Source of the DNA: Pseudomonas putida
Lineage (GTDB): Bacteria; Pseudomonadota; Gammaproteobacteria; Pseudomonadales; Pseudomonadaceae
Direction of reading: 5' to 3'
Length of the DNA: 64,000 bases
Assembly (NCBI RefSeq): GCF_028682395.1
Contig: NZ_JANHLC010000006.1
Coordinates: 62,001-126,000, forward strand
Shown: positions 34,632 to 45,587 of the stretch, piece after piece
How positions within the stretch are numbered: position 1 is the stretch's first letter
Layout of the letters: the number at the start of each line of letters is the position of its first letter
Notes under the pieces: generated by a model
Told to the model about the DNA's origin: nothing
The model's input: the letters and a program-made list of their open reading frames with translations, nothing else
The model's database searches: none
Position numbers and translations under genes: made by a program

Positions 34632-36550
34632 ACACGCTGCTCCTCTAGGGGGGTGATGGCGTCAGGCGCCGGGGCTTCGGGGTGGGTTGGGAGAATGTCG
34701 GTACAAAAGGCAAAGCGGCCCAGGGCCTGGGCCAAAGCCGGCGATGCGCGCGCCACGACCAGTTCGACCCGGTAACCGTGGCGCGGATCCTGCTGTACCG
34801 CCAGCGCCGTCAACCGCACACCATGGGCGCTGGCCATCTCGCGCACCACATCCTCGATTTCACGGATCACCAGGGCCGGCTTGAACAGCTTGCCGATGGC
34901 CGTCAGCGGCAACTCATCGACCAGCAGCAGACGCTTGGGCAGCGCGGCGGGCTCGGCAATCTCCTCGGTCAGGTAGTCCAGTAGCTCGGCCGCCGTGACG
35001 GTGCTCCCCGGACGGGCCTTCACATACACCACCGGCACCTCGCCGGCATGGGCATCGGGACGGCCGATGGCCGCTGCCAGCTCGACCCGGGGATGGCGAT
35101 GCAGCGGCGCCTCGATCAGCAACGGATCGATATTGTGCCCGCCGCGAATAATCAGCTCCTTGCGCCGCCCGGCCAGCCAGAAATAGCCGTCGGCATCGAC
35201 CCGGCCCAGGTCGCCGGTATTGAACCAGCGCTGGCCATCCCCCAGTTCCAACCAGATGCCGCGGTTATGCTCGGCCTGCAGATAGCCGCGAAAGACATTC
35301 GGCCCACACAGGGCAATAACGCCAATCTCGTCGCACACGCAGTCACGCAGGTAGTTGCCGTCGCTGTCCAGTTGCACCGCGCGCATCGCCTGATAGGGGA
35401 AGCGCAGGCCGATGGAGCCGATCCGCGATTCACCGGCCATGGGGTTAAGGCTGCTGGCGCAGGCGCCTTCGGTCAGGCCATAGCCTTCCAGGATACGAAT
35501 GCCGGTGTGCTGCTCGAACCGGCGAAACAGCTCCACCGGCATCGGCGCCGCGCCACACATGCCCACCTCCAGAGAGCCGATCTCGAAGCCTGCGCTGGGC
35601 TGCTGCAGGAGCGCCGAATAGACCGTGGGCACCGCGCTGAAAAAGTTGATCCGGTAGCGCTCGACAATGCGCCAGAACCCCTCGATCACCCCAGCCCCGC
35701 GATAGCCCTGGGCCGTGCCGAGCACCACATGGGCGCCGGCAGCCCAGGGCGCCAGGCCGGTGACCAGTTGGGCATTGGCATGGAACAGCGGCAAACCGCA
35801 GAACAGACTCTTGCCAGGCCCCAGCGCGCCCCCCATCAGCAGGTTCATCGCATAGGCATCAAAGACCTCGTTGCGCTGCTCGCGCTGGGCAATCTTCGGC
35901 AAACCGGTGGTTCCGCCCGTGCAGAAATACGAGGACAACGCCTCAGCAGTCACGCAGCGTTGGCTATCGAGGCACCGCTCATTCTGGTGTTCGACGAAGC
36001 GCGCGTACCCGACAACTTCCACCGGCTCGGCCTGGGCGTTGTAGGCCGGCTCGGCGTTCGCAGGCGCCTCCTGGCCGACCTCGATCAACAAGCGCGCCGC
36101 GCTCACCGTGGTCAGCGCCTGGCGGACCTTGGCCCCCAGATCGCCGCTCAAGGTCACCACCACCCGGGCCTGGGCCGCGTGCAGCAATTGGCCCATCGCC
36201 TCGATACTCAACTGTGGATTGATCGCCAGCACGATGCCGTTGGCCTCGGCCCCCCACAGGACGAAATGGGTCTCGGGCACGTTCGGCAGGACATAGGCCA
36301 CCACGTCCTCGGCACCGTAGCCGCGACTATGCAGGGCATTGGCAAAACGATGGATTTCACTGAGCAGGCCGTTGTAGCTCCAGGTCCTGGGTTGGTCCAG
36401 CGTGGCCATGCTGGCGAAAAACGACAGCGCCGGGCGCGGACCATGGCGGCGCGCGCTGCGCAGCAGCATCTCGTAAGTACTGGCAGGCAGGTCGTGCTGT
36501 TCGAGCGGGGTACGCTCCAGAGCGTGGATATCGGCAAGGGTTCGCAGCAT
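34622..36550 (-). CDS. Acyl-CoA ligase (AMP-binding family)
   Basis: A 642-residue adenylate-forming enzyme. The P-loop motif is YFCTGGTTGLPK, with Gly instead of the usual first Ser; the A5 motif is ILEGYGLTEGACASSLNPMA, the A7/A8 region is WFNTGDLGRVDADGYFWLAG then RRKELIIRGG, and the catalytic Lys is in LTAIGKLFKPAL. It should activate a carboxylic acid as its CoA ester. At about 640 residues it is longer than many FadD proteins. Its coupling to a P450-type ferredoxin and closeness to steroid genes make a steroid acid or terpenoid acid plausible. The ATG at 36550 has GGAG ten bases upstream. Confidence 0.87.
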   Translation of the reverse strand: MLRTLADIHALERTPLEQHDLPASTYEMLLRSARRHGPRPALSFFASMATLDQPRTWSYNGLLSEIHRFANALHSRGYGAEDVVAYVLPNVPETHFVLWGAEANGIVLAINPQLSIEAMGQLLHAAQARVVVTLSGDLGAKVRQALTTVSAARLLIEVGQEAPANAEPAYNAQAEPVEVVGYARFVEHQNERCLDSQRCVTAEALSSYFCTGGTTGLPKIAQREQRNEVFDAYAMNLLMGGALGPGKSLFCGLPLFHANAQLVTGLAPWAAGAHVVLGTAQGYRGAGVIEGFWRIVERYRINFFSAVPTVYSALLQQPSAGFEIGSLEVGMCGAAPMPVELFRRFEQHTGIRILEGYGLTEGACASSLNPMAGESRIGSIGLRFPYQAMRAVQLDSDGNYLRDCVCDEIGVIALCGPNVFRGYLQAEHNRGIWLELGDGQRWFNTGDLGRVDADGYFWLAGRRKELIIRGGHNIDPLLIEAPLHRHPRVELAAAIGRPDAHAGEVPVVYVKARPGSTVTAAELLDYLTEEIAEPAALPKRLLLVDELPLTAIGKLFKPALVIREIEDVVREMASAHGVRLTALAVQQDPRHGYRVELVVARASPALAQALGRFAFCTDILPTHPEAPAPDAITPLEEQRVCP

Positions 36551-36578
36551 CAAGGGAAGTCTCCTTCAGCGGGTTCCA

Positions 36579-36601
36579 GGCCGTCGATTCTAGGAACGGC
36601 C
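36579..36601. promoter_or_regulatory. Inverted repeat in divergent ligase/flavoprotein promoter
   Basis: GGCCGT and ACGGCC flank an 11-base spacer in the 36551-36773 gap, close to the ligase start. It could be an operator for the nearby AraC regulator, although AraC sites are usually direct repeats. Low support. Confidence 0.25.
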
Positions 36602-36773
36602 AGCCGCCAGGGGCATGGCGCCCGGAGTCAGTTACGCGGCGTTCGGGCTCATTTTTCCCTGGGCTGCAGATTGCAACCAAACGCCATGGCAGTGATCCCC
36701 CACGCCCTGTTCAGCCGCCTCCTCGCGCCCTAGCATCGTGCCGAAAAGAGCCCATGCCAGCAGGAGGTTGCAG

Positions 36774-37820
36774 ATGTTCGGAAATGCCCCGGCCCAGCGA
36801 ATCGATTCGGTCAAAAGCCTGCGCAAGCTGATTGCCGAGCCGCCGGCCATGATGAAGAAAAGGCTGCAGACCCAGATCGACGACTATTGCCTGACCCTGA
36901 TCGAAAAAGCCTCGGTCTGCGCGGTCGGTTTTCTCGACCCGCGGCTGGATATCACGTTCTTCAATCTGCGCGACCAGCCGGTAGCCGTCGCCGAGGGGGA
37001 TCGGATCGCCCTGGCCTGGCCAACGGAAAAACCTCTGCCGACCGTGTTGGAGAACAGCCAGGCGCTGGCCTGCAGCCTCTACTTCATCCTGCCCGGCATT
37101 GGCTTCGCCTTGCGCGCCAATGGCCATGCCCGCTGGGTCCCGGACGCCCAGGGCGCGCGCCTGGAGTTTCGCGCCGCCGCGTTGTTCCTGCACTGCTCCC
37201 GGGCCAAGGTGCGCGCGCAGTTCTGGCAGCCACGTGAGGCAGAGCCAACGCCGAGCGGCGCGACCGCAGGTGCAGAGCTTTCGGACGAGGCACTGGGCTT
37301 TATCGCCCGCTCGCCCTATCTGCTGGTGCTGAGCCATAACGGCGCCGGGGCCACGGAGCTGTCGCCCCGGGGCGATCCGGAAGGTTTTGTATTGGCCGCC
37401 GATCGACGCACCCTGCTGATCCCCGAGCGGCCGGGCAACAAGGTGGCCTGCACGCTGAGCAATATCATCGAGGCCGGTGCAGCCACCGCCGCGTTCCTGA
37501 TTCCCGGCAGCAGCACCGTGCTGTCGGTGACGGGCAGCGCCTGGCTGACCGCCGAGCGCAGCCAGCTCGAACCCCTGGCGGTCAATGGCAAGGTGCCGGT
37601 GGTGGCGATTGCCCTGCAAGTCGAACGCTTTGCCTTCAACCACTGCCCTGAACTGGTGGAGGCCGGGCTCTGGTGCACCGACACCCATCTGCGCGAAAGC
37701 GATGTCCCGTCGTTCCCGAAAATGCTTTCCGAACATATGAATGGCCGGGGTCTGCTCGGCAAGGCCACTACACTGGTGGTCGATGCGGTGGTCAAGCACG
37801 ACCTGAAAAACCTCTATTAG
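36774..37820 (+). CDS. PPOX-fold FMN-dependent flavoprotein
   Basis: The 348-residue protein has an N-terminal region of about 180 residues and a C-terminal pyridoxamine-5'-phosphate-oxidase-like split barrel (SPYLLVLSHNGAGATELSPR, FVLAADRRTLLIPERPGNK, FLIPGSSTVLSVTGSAWLTA). The N-terminal half also looks like a diverged barrel (KASVCAVGFLDPRLDITFFN), so this may be a fused pseudo-dimer. Proteins of this group bind FMN or heme-like cofactors; the reaction is unknown. AGGAGG lies six bases before ATG 36774. It is followed closely by an amidase gene. Confidence 0.75.
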   Translation: MFGNAPAQRIDSVKSLRKLIAEPPAMMKKRLQTQIDDYCLTLIEKASVCAVGFLDPRLDITFFNLRDQPVAVAEGDRIALAWPTEKPLPTVLENSQALACSLYFILPGIGFALRANGHARWVPDAQGARLEFRAAALFLHCSRAKVRAQFWQPREAEPTPSGATAGAELSDEALGFIARSPYLLVLSHNGAGATELSPRGDPEGFVLAADRRTLLIPERPGNKVACTLSNIIEAGAATAAFLIPGSSTVLSVTGSAWLTAERSQLEPLAVNGKVPVVAIALQVERFAFNHCPELVEAGLWCTDTHLRESDVPSFPKMLSEHMNGRGLLGKATTLVVDAVVKHDLKNLY

Positions 37821-37829
37821 GACCTTTCA

Positions 37830-39335
<1,506 letters not shown>

Positions 39336-39340
39336 CACTC

Positions 39341-39357
39341 ATGACCTGGCAGGTCAT
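39341..39357. promoter_or_regulatory. 17-bp perfect palindrome
   Basis: ATGACCTG-G-CAGGTCAT lies just after the amidase stop and upstream of a small membrane-protein gene. It has no U-tract and could be an operator. No related copy was noticed elsewhere in the window. Confidence 0.3.
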
Positions 39358-39360
39358 TGA

Positions 39361-39380
39361 GCCGCGGGCCTGCCCGCGGC
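39361..39380. terminator. GC-rich hairpin after amidase gene
   Basis: The 20-base stretch GCCGCGGGCCTGCCCGCGGC is a perfect palindrome able to fold into a strong stem. It lies about 25 bases after the amidase stop. There is no U-run, so termination would be weak or assisted. Confidence 0.4.
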
Positions 39381-39435
39381 TAGGGTGAAAGCTCATCACC
39401 GACGCCCGCCCGCGGGCCCTGCCAGGAGCCTCGCC

Positions 39436-39783
39436 ATGCCCCGCTACCCGACACTCGCCGCTCTTATTGCCCTGCTGGCGTTTGGCAGCTTTACGCTGTT
39501 CACGCTGGTACACGCCGAACAGTCCCTGCTGCAATTTGGCCGCGAACTACTCGCCCGCCCCGACACCGCCCAGGTCGTGATCGACCTGTACCTGATGGCC
39601 GGGCTGGGCGGGATCTGGATGTACCGCGATGCCCGTGCCAAAGGCCGTTCATGGCGCTCGCTGCTGCCGTACTGGCTGCTGACGGCCGTTTTTGTCTCGC
39701 TCGGGCCGCTGCTCTATCTGGTGGTCGAGGGATTTCGCGCGGCTTGCGGCCATGGCGCTGGCCGCCGCCAGGGTCTATCTTAG
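39436..39783 (+). CDS. Small membrane protein (DUF2834-like)
   Basis: A 115-residue protein with three hydrophobic segments. VVIDLYLMAGLGGIWMYRDA followed by a Lys/Arg-rich loop resembles DUF2834 proteins as I recall them. AGGAG lies seven bases upstream of the ATG at 39436, which fixes the start. It sits just ahead of the sigma-54 activator gene. Function unknown. Confidence 0.7.
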   Translation: MPRYPTLAALIALLAFGSFTLFTLVHAEQSLLQFGRELLARPDTAQVVIDLYLMAGLGGIWMYRDARAKGRSWRSLLPYWLLTAVFVSLGPLLYLVVEGFRAACGHGAGRRQGLS

Positions 39784-39862
39784 GCGCCTGGCGACAGCGG
39801 CTCGTCGCCCCATAACAAGATCGCCGTGCCCCCTGCAACGGCACGCCAGACGGGAGCCATCC

Positions 39863-41794
39863 ATGACTCGGCACAGCGCGCAGACCCACCCGAGCGAACT
39901 CGCCGCCTTCGTCAACGAACACTTCCCCGAACGGCGTATCCGCCCGGACGGGCTGATTGCCCAGTCCTGGTACCGCAGTGTGATGGAGCACCGGCTCGAC
40001 CCTGGCACCGCCACCCGCCTGGATATCCTTTGCGCCGAGGATATCCGTCGTCATCAGCAGCAACACCAGCAGTACCTCGATATCGCCAGCCAAGGCGTCA
40101 GCGGCCTAGCCCGGCGGGTGGTCCCGGCCGGCTTCGCGGTGCTGCTCAGCGACGAGCACGGCATCACCCTTGACGCCCGCCTGCCGGCCCAACATGAGCC
40201 CTATATCCGCTCGGGGCTGGTGGTCGGGGCGCGCTGGGACGAATCCATCGCCGGCACCAATGGCATTGGCACCACCCTGGCCGCTGTCGAGCCACTGATC
40301 ATCCACCGCGAGGAGCATTTCCTGACCGCCAATGCACGCCTGAGCTGTTCCGTCGCGCCGATCTTCAATGCCCAGGGCCTGCTGCAGGGCTGCCTGAACG
40401 CCACCTGCCTGAACAGCGACGGGCCCAAGGAAAGCCAGTACCTGACGCTACAGTTGGTGATCCTCTATGCCCGCCTGATCGAGAATGCGCATTTTCGCCA
40501 GAGCTATCGGGATCGCCTGACCCTCTCACTCAAGCCCATTGACGAAATCGCCGACCTGGCCAATGAACAACTGCTGGCCCTGGACGACAGCGGCCGGGTG
40601 ATCGGCGCCAACCGAGCCGCCTTTGTCGCCCATGACCGACCCCATGGGCAGGCCCTGCTGGGTGGGCTGATCGACCAGTTGCTGCCCATGGGCGTGGACG
40701 CGTTACTGCGCCTGACCCAGGGCGGCGGACGCGGCCTGCGCCTGCGCGCCCGGCATGACGAAGCGTTGCTGGACCTGAGCCTGCGCATTCCCTCGGCACA
40801 GCATCACCCGGCACCGGCGCCCGCCAAGGCGCAACGGCCCCGGCACCCCGACCTGGACCGACTGGCCGGCGGCGACCCGGCCCTGCAACAAGCGGTGCGG
40901 CGGCTACGCAAAGTGATCGACAAAGACATCGCCATCCTGATTACCGGCGAGACCGGGACCGGCAAGGAGGCCTTTGCCCGCGCCATTCACCAGACCAGCG
41001 CCCGCCACGGCGGGCCCTTTGTCGCGCTCAATTGCGCGGCGATCCCCGAGAGCCTGATCGAGAGCGAACTGTTCGGCTACCGGGGAGGCAGCTTTACCGG
41101 CGCCGAGAAAAAAGGCATGAAGGGCAAGCTGGAACTGGCCAATGGCGGCACGCTGTTTCTCGATGAGATCGGCGATATGCCGGCCCATCTGCAAACCCGG
41201 TTATTGCGCGTGCTGGCCGAGCGCGAGATGTCTCCGCTCGGCGCCCAGGCGCCGGTGGCGCTGGATATCCAGGTGATCTGTGCGACCCACCAGGACCTGC
41301 CCGGCATGCTGCGCGACAAGGGGTTTCGCGAGGATCTGTTCTATCGCCTCAATGGCATGCACCTGAGCCTGCCGCCCCTGCGCGAGCGCAGCGACCGGAC
41401 GCAACTGATCCAGCAACTGCTCGACAGCCAGGCGCCGGGGGTCCGCCTTACGGCCCAGGCCCATCAGTGCTTGCTCGACGCGCCCTGGCCGGGGAATATC
41501 CGCCAGTTGCTCAATGCCCTGCGCTATGGCGCGGCACTGGCCGAGGACGGCTGCATCGATCTGGACTGCCTGCCCGGCGAACTGCTGCCAGGTGCTGTGC
41601 AGGCCCTGGCAAACCGCCAGCGAGTACCCGATCAACCCGACCCCGACGCACCGGAAGAACAGCGCCTGCTGGCGACGCTGCGTCGCCATCGATGGAATAT
41701 CAGTGCGGCGGCCAGCGAGCTGGGCGTCGCCCGCTCGACACTCTATCGGCAGATGAAAAAACACCGCCTGGTGCAACCCAACGACCGCCTCTAG
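39863..41794 (+). CDS. Sigma-54-dependent activator (AcoR type)
   Basis: A 643-residue enhancer-binding protein. A GAF-type sensor region (about 1-310) precedes an AAA+ domain with Walker A GETGTGKE (362-369), the sigma-54 contact loop GSFTGA (about 408-413; the canonical loop is GAFTGA), Walker B GGTLFLDEIGD and the FREDLFYRLN arginine region, and a Fis-type helix-turn-helix (NISAAASELGVARSTLYRQM). AcoR-type regulators respond to small alcohols, ketones or aldehydes. It is convergent with the aldehyde and PQQ-alcohol dehydrogenase genes, whose promoter has a -24/-12 element, so it probably activates them. The ATG at 39863 follows GGGAG. Confidence 0.92.
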   Translation: MTRHSAQTHPSELAAFVNEHFPERRIRPDGLIAQSWYRSVMEHRLDPGTATRLDILCAEDIRRHQQQHQQYLDIASQGVSGLARRVVPAGFAVLLSDEHGITLDARLPAQHEPYIRSGLVVGARWDESIAGTNGIGTTLAAVEPLIIHREEHFLTANARLSCSVAPIFNAQGLLQGCLNATCLNSDGPKESQYLTLQLVILYARLIENAHFRQSYRDRLTLSLKPIDEIADLANEQLLALDDSGRVIGANRAAFVAHDRPHGQALLGGLIDQLLPMGVDALLRLTQGGGRGLRLRARHDEALLDLSLRIPSAQHHPAPAPAKAQRPRHPDLDRLAGGDPALQQAVRRLRKVIDKDIAILITGETGTGKEAFARAIHQTSARHGGPFVALNCAAIPESLIESELFGYRGGSFTGAEKKGMKGKLELANGGTLFLDEIGDMPAHLQTRLLRVLAEREMSPLGAQAPVALDIQVICATHQDLPGMLRDKGFREDLFYRLNGMHLSLPPLRERSDRTQLIQQLLDSQAPGVRLTAQAHQCLLDAPWPGNIRQLLNALRYGAALAEDGCIDLDCLPGELLPGAVQALANRQRVPDQPDPDAPEEQRLLATLRRHRWNISAAASELGVARSTLYRQMKKHRLVQPNDRL

Positions 41795-41803
41795 GCCCCT
41801 GCC

Positions 41804-41839
41804 AAAAAGCCCGGGCCGCTTGCACGGCCCGGGCTTTTT
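41804..41839. terminator. Bidirectional rho-independent terminator
   Basis: A 15-bp perfect stem (AAAAAGCCCGGGCCG with its complement) around CTTGCA, with A-run and U-run on opposite sides. It lies between the convergent activator and aldehyde dehydrogenase genes and can stop transcription from both. Confidence 0.9.
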
Positions 41840-41856
41840 GGAGGGGGATCCCGTCG

Positions 41857-43290
41857 TCAGGCCTGGATATATACCACGTGGGTATGGGTGTATTCGTACA
41901 GGCCATGCTTGCCGTCAGCGCCGCCGATACCCGACTTGCGCGTCCCGGCATGGAAGCCCTGCATGGCTTCGAAGTTTTCGCGATTGATATAGGTCTCGCC
42001 GAAGTCCAACGCGCGAGTGGCCTGCAAGGCCGCGCTCAGGCTGGCAGTGTAGATGGATGAGGTCAGGCCGTATTCGCTGTCGTTGGCCAGGGCAATGGCC
42101 TCGTCCAGATCATCGACAATCTGGATCGGTAGAACCGGGCCGAAGATTTCCTTGCGCATGATTTCCATCTCGGCGGAACAACCGGCCAGTACCGTTGGCT
42201 GGTAATGGAAGCCTTGCCCGAGGTCAGCCACTGCCCCACCGGTGATGATCTGCGCACCCTGCCCGCTGGCAGTGCGCACCATCTGCGCGACCTTGTCCAG
42301 CGCCGCCCGATTGATCAACGGGCCCATATCCAGGCCGTCCTCCGCCAGCGGATCGCCATAGCGGGTCGCGGCCATGGACGCGGCAATACGTTCGATAAAC
42401 GCATCGGCCACCTTGCGCTCGACATAGACCCGCTCGGCGCAGTTGCACACCTGCCCGGTGTTGATCACTCGGGAGGCAGTAATGGCCCTGACGGCCAGAT
42501 CCAGGTCGGCATCCGCCAGGACAATGGCCGGCGCCTTGCCACCCAATTCCAGATTGAGCTTGGTGATATTCGGCGCGGCGGCGGCCATGATCCGCGAGCC
42601 GGTGCCAACACTACCGGTAAAACTGATCAGGTCGATACCCGGATGGCTGGTCAAGGCAGTGCCAACCGTTGTCCCCGTACCACACACCACATTGAACACC
42701 CCGGCCGGCAAATCCGTTTCCGCCACCAGGCGGGCGAACTCGAAGCAGTTGATCGGGGTTTCCTCGCTGGGCTTGATCACGATGGTATTACCGGTCAACA
42801 GGGCCGGCGCCATCTTGCGGGCGATCAAAAAGAACGGGAAGTTCCAGGGCAGAATCCCGGCCACGACGCCCAGGGGTTTGCGCAACAGGAAAATGCTCTC
42901 CCCCGCCCGGTCGCTGCTCAGTACCTCGCCTTCCAGGCGCCGCGCCCACTCGGCCATGTAGTCGAGGTAGTCGGCGGTGAAATTCACCTCGACCCGGGCC
43001 AACTCCAGCACCTTGCCCTGCTCGGCGGTAATCACCCGCGCCAGGCGCTCGCCGTGCTCACGGACCTTGCTGGCGATTTTGCGCAGATAGCCTGCGCGCT
43101 CGATGGCCGGGCGCGCCGCCCAGGCTTTCTGGGCCTGGCGGGCGGCGGCAATGGCCTGCTCGACCTCGGCGCTGCTGCCCTGGGGCACACGCCCAAGCAA
43201 CTGGCCGTTGGCCGGGTTATGCACCTCAAGGTGTTCATCGCTGGTGACAAAGGCATTGGCGATGTAGTTCTGGTAGATGGCGTCACTCAT
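41857..43290 (-). CDS. Aldehyde dehydrogenase, AldA type (lactaldehyde/glycolaldehyde-like)
   Basis: A 477-residue NAD-dependent enzyme. KLNLELGGKAPAIVLADADL and SRVINTGQVCNCAERVYVER (catalytic Cys in QVC) match E. coli AldA closely as I recall it. It would oxidise the aldehyde made by the PQQ alcohol dehydrogenase encoded 60 bases upstream in the same orientation. Together they convert a primary alcohol to an acid; C2-C4 alcohols or glycols are likely. Confidence 0.9.
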   Translation of the reverse strand: MSDAIYQNYIANAFVTSDEHLEVHNPANGQLLGRVPQGSSAEVEQAIAAARQAQKAWAARPAIERAGYLRKIASKVREHGERLARVITAEQGKVLELARVEVNFTADYLDYMAEWARRLEGEVLSSDRAGESIFLLRKPLGVVAGILPWNFPFFLIARKMAPALLTGNTIVIKPSEETPINCFEFARLVAETDLPAGVFNVVCGTGTTVGTALTSHPGIDLISFTGSVGTGSRIMAAAAPNITKLNLELGGKAPAIVLADADLDLAVRAITASRVINTGQVCNCAERVYVERKVADAFIERIAASMAATRYGDPLAEDGLDMGPLINRAALDKVAQMVRTASGQGAQIITGGAVADLGQGFHYQPTVLAGCSAEMEIMRKEIFGPVLPIQIVDDLDEAIALANDSEYGLTSSIYTASLSAALQATRALDFGETYINRENFEAMQGFHAGTRKSGIGGADGKHGLYEYTHTHVVYIQA

Positions 43291-43350
43291 ATCCGCGTCT
43301 CTCTTGTCGGGGATGGCGCGACCGGCCAGCCAGGCAGCCGGTCGCGGGGC

Positions 43351-45531
43351 TTACTGCTGGGTGCTGAACTGCTTCCAGGCCGCGCCTTCGTCCTGCAGGT
43401 CGTGGGAGCGCTTGATCAGGTATTGGTGGATCTGGTCGACCTGCTGGGGCGTAAAGGCATCGGCAAAGGACGGCATGCCGTCGGGCACTCGGCCACCGAA
43501 CAGAATGCCGAGGAACATCTGGTGCTTGTCCGCCGTCAGCTTGCGCAGGTCCGGCAGCACACCACCGCTGACCGCATGGATGCCATGGCACTGCGAGCAG
43601 TAACCGTCATAAAGCTTCGCGCCGGCTTCGATGGCCGCCGTATCGCTGCCCAACGGCGGTGGCTTGGGCGTATCGGGACGTGGCGCCGGTTCCTGCAGCT
43701 TGGCGGTGCCGCCGATCTTGTAGGTCAACACCTGGGAAAACGGCTGGACCCCGGCCCGTAGCGAAAGCGCCCCGGCAAACGTGGAGAACGCCCCACCCCA
43801 GCCGGCCATAAAGGTCACGTACTGCTCGCCGTCGACGCTATAGGTGATCGGCGCCGCCATCACGCCACTGGCGGCGGGTTGCTCCCAGAGTTTCTTACCG
43901 GTATCGGCGGCATAGGCAATCACGCGGCCATCAGCGCTGCCCTCGAACACCAGGTTGCCGGCAGTACTCAGGGTGCCGCCATTGAAGATCGTCACATAGG
44001 GCACTTCCCAGGCCGGCTGCTGCTTGACCGGGTCCCAGGCGATCAACTTGCCCGACCAGCCCTTGGCCATTTCCAGCAAGCCATCGACATTCTCCGGCAT
44101 CATCCCGGTACGCAGGCCCAACTGGTACATGCTCTTGAATGGGTTGCGCTTGGGCGCCTCGGGAATGTGTTCGTAGTAGGCCGACATGATATGGGCCGGG
44201 ATATACACCAACCCGGTGTTAGGGTTGTAGGACATCGGTTGCCAGTCATGGGCACCCCAGAACGCCGGGGTCACCAGCTTGCGCTTGCCATCCTTCCAAT
44301 AGGCAGCATTCTCGTCATCAACGATGGGCCGGCCGGTCTTCATGTCCATGCCCTTGGTCCAGCTTTGCGGCACGATACCCTTGGCCGACAACAGCTCGCC
44401 GGTGGCCCGGTCGATCACATAGAAGAAGCCGTTCTTCGGCGCCTGCATCAACACCTTGCGCGGTTTGCCGTCGATGGGCAGCTCGGCCAGGATCATGTGC
44501 TGGGTCGCGGTGTAGTCCCACGCGTCGCCCGGAGTGGTCTGGTAGTGCCAGACGTATTCGCCGGTGTCGGCATTGACCGCGACAATGGACGACAGGAACA
44601 GGTTGTCGCCCTTGGCCTGGCTGCGCCATTTCGGGTCCCAGAGCGAGCCGTTGCCGACGCCGATATACAGCAGGTTCAGCTCGGGATCGAAGGCAAACGA
44701 ATCCCAGGCCGTCCCGCCCCCGCCCTGTTCGACGAAGGCATCGCCGTGCCAGGTCTTGGCGGCGATCTCCATCCCCTTGCCTTCCGGCGGCAATTTCGGA
44801 TCGCCCGGCACGGTGTAGAAACGCCAGGCCTCCTGGCCCGTTTCGGCATCATAGGCAGTGACATAACCGCGCACGCCGAACTCGGCGCCGCCATTGCCGA
44901 TCACCACCTTGCCGTTGACCACCCGGGGCGCGCCGGTAATGGTGTAGCTGCGCTTATGGTCGGCCCGGGTGTCGACCGACCAGGCACGCTGGCCGGTCTT
45001 GGCGTCGATAGCCTCCAGGCGGCCGTCGAGCACGCCCACATAGACCTTGCCCTTCCACACCGCCACGCCACGGTTGACCGCATCGCAGCAAGCCTCGCCG
45101 GCACGGTTGCGGTCGGACTGTGGGTCGTACTTCCAGATCAGCTTGCCGTCACGTGCATCCAGCGCATAGACCACCGAGAACGGCCCGGTGGTGTACATCA
45201 CGCCATCGACCACAATAGGCGTGGCCTCCACGCCACGATCCAAGTCCAGTTTGTAGCTCCAGGCGAGGCCCAACTGGCCGACGTTCCGGTCGCTAATCTG
45301 CTTGAGCGGGCTGTAGCGCTGCTCGTCATAAGTGCGCCCGGTGCTCATCCAGTTGCCGGGTTCCTGGTCGGCGGCAATCAAGCGCTTGCTGTCGACATTG
45401 GCCGGTAGCTCGACGGCCTGGACACAAGTGCCGGCCAGGCTCAACAACAAAGCACCAGCCAGGGATTTGAGAGGGATACCGGCGACCGTGGAACGAGCGC
45501 CGGAAAGCGAGGCAAGGCCAATCTGTCTCAT
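43351..45531 (-). CDS. PQQ-dependent quinohemoprotein alcohol dehydrogenase
   Basis: A 726-residue periplasmic enzyme. A signal peptide (about 1-38, ending CVQAVEL) precedes an eight-bladed PQQ propeller with the adjacent-Cys pair in AGEACCDAVNRG that forms the disulfide ring over PQQ, and tryptophan-docking repeats (AVNADTGEYVWHYQTTPGDA, AWDPVKQQPAWEVPYV). A C-terminal cytochrome c domain (about 630-720) binds heme through YCSQCHGIH. It oxidises primary alcohols and passes electrons to a soluble carrier. A near-consensus sigma-54 promoter lies 57 bases upstream. The aldehyde dehydrogenase gene follows. Confidence 0.93.
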   Translation of the reverse strand: MRQIGLASLSGARSTVAGIPLKSLAGALLLSLAGTCVQAVELPANVDSKRLIAADQEPGNWMSTGRTYDEQRYSPLKQISDRNVGQLGLAWSYKLDLDRGVEATPIVVDGVMYTTGPFSVVYALDARDGKLIWKYDPQSDRNRAGEACCDAVNRGVAVWKGKVYVGVLDGRLEAIDAKTGQRAWSVDTRADHKRSYTITGAPRVVNGKVVIGNGGAEFGVRGYVTAYDAETGQEAWRFYTVPGDPKLPPEGKGMEIAAKTWHGDAFVEQGGGGTAWDSFAFDPELNLLYIGVGNGSLWDPKWRSQAKGDNLFLSSIVAVNADTGEYVWHYQTTPGDAWDYTATQHMILAELPIDGKPRKVLMQAPKNGFFYVIDRATGELLSAKGIVPQSWTKGMDMKTGRPIVDDENAAYWKDGKRKLVTPAFWGAHDWQPMSYNPNTGLVYIPAHIMSAYYEHIPEAPKRNPFKSMYQLGLRTGMMPENVDGLLEMAKGWSGKLIAWDPVKQQPAWEVPYVTIFNGGTLSTAGNLVFEGSADGRVIAYAADTGKKLWEQPAASGVMAAPITYSVDGEQYVTFMAGWGGAFSTFAGALSLRAGVQPFSQVLTYKIGGTAKLQEPAPRPDTPKPPPLGSDTAAIEAGAKLYDGYCSQCHGIHAVSGGVLPDLRKLTADKHQMFLGILFGGRVPDGMPSFADAFTPQQVDQIHQYLIKRSHDLQDEGAAWKQFSTQQ

Positions 45532-45587
45532 GGGGTTTGTCCTGTTCTTATTAGTGGCGCGGTCTTTTCGCTGCGCAACAGAGACAG

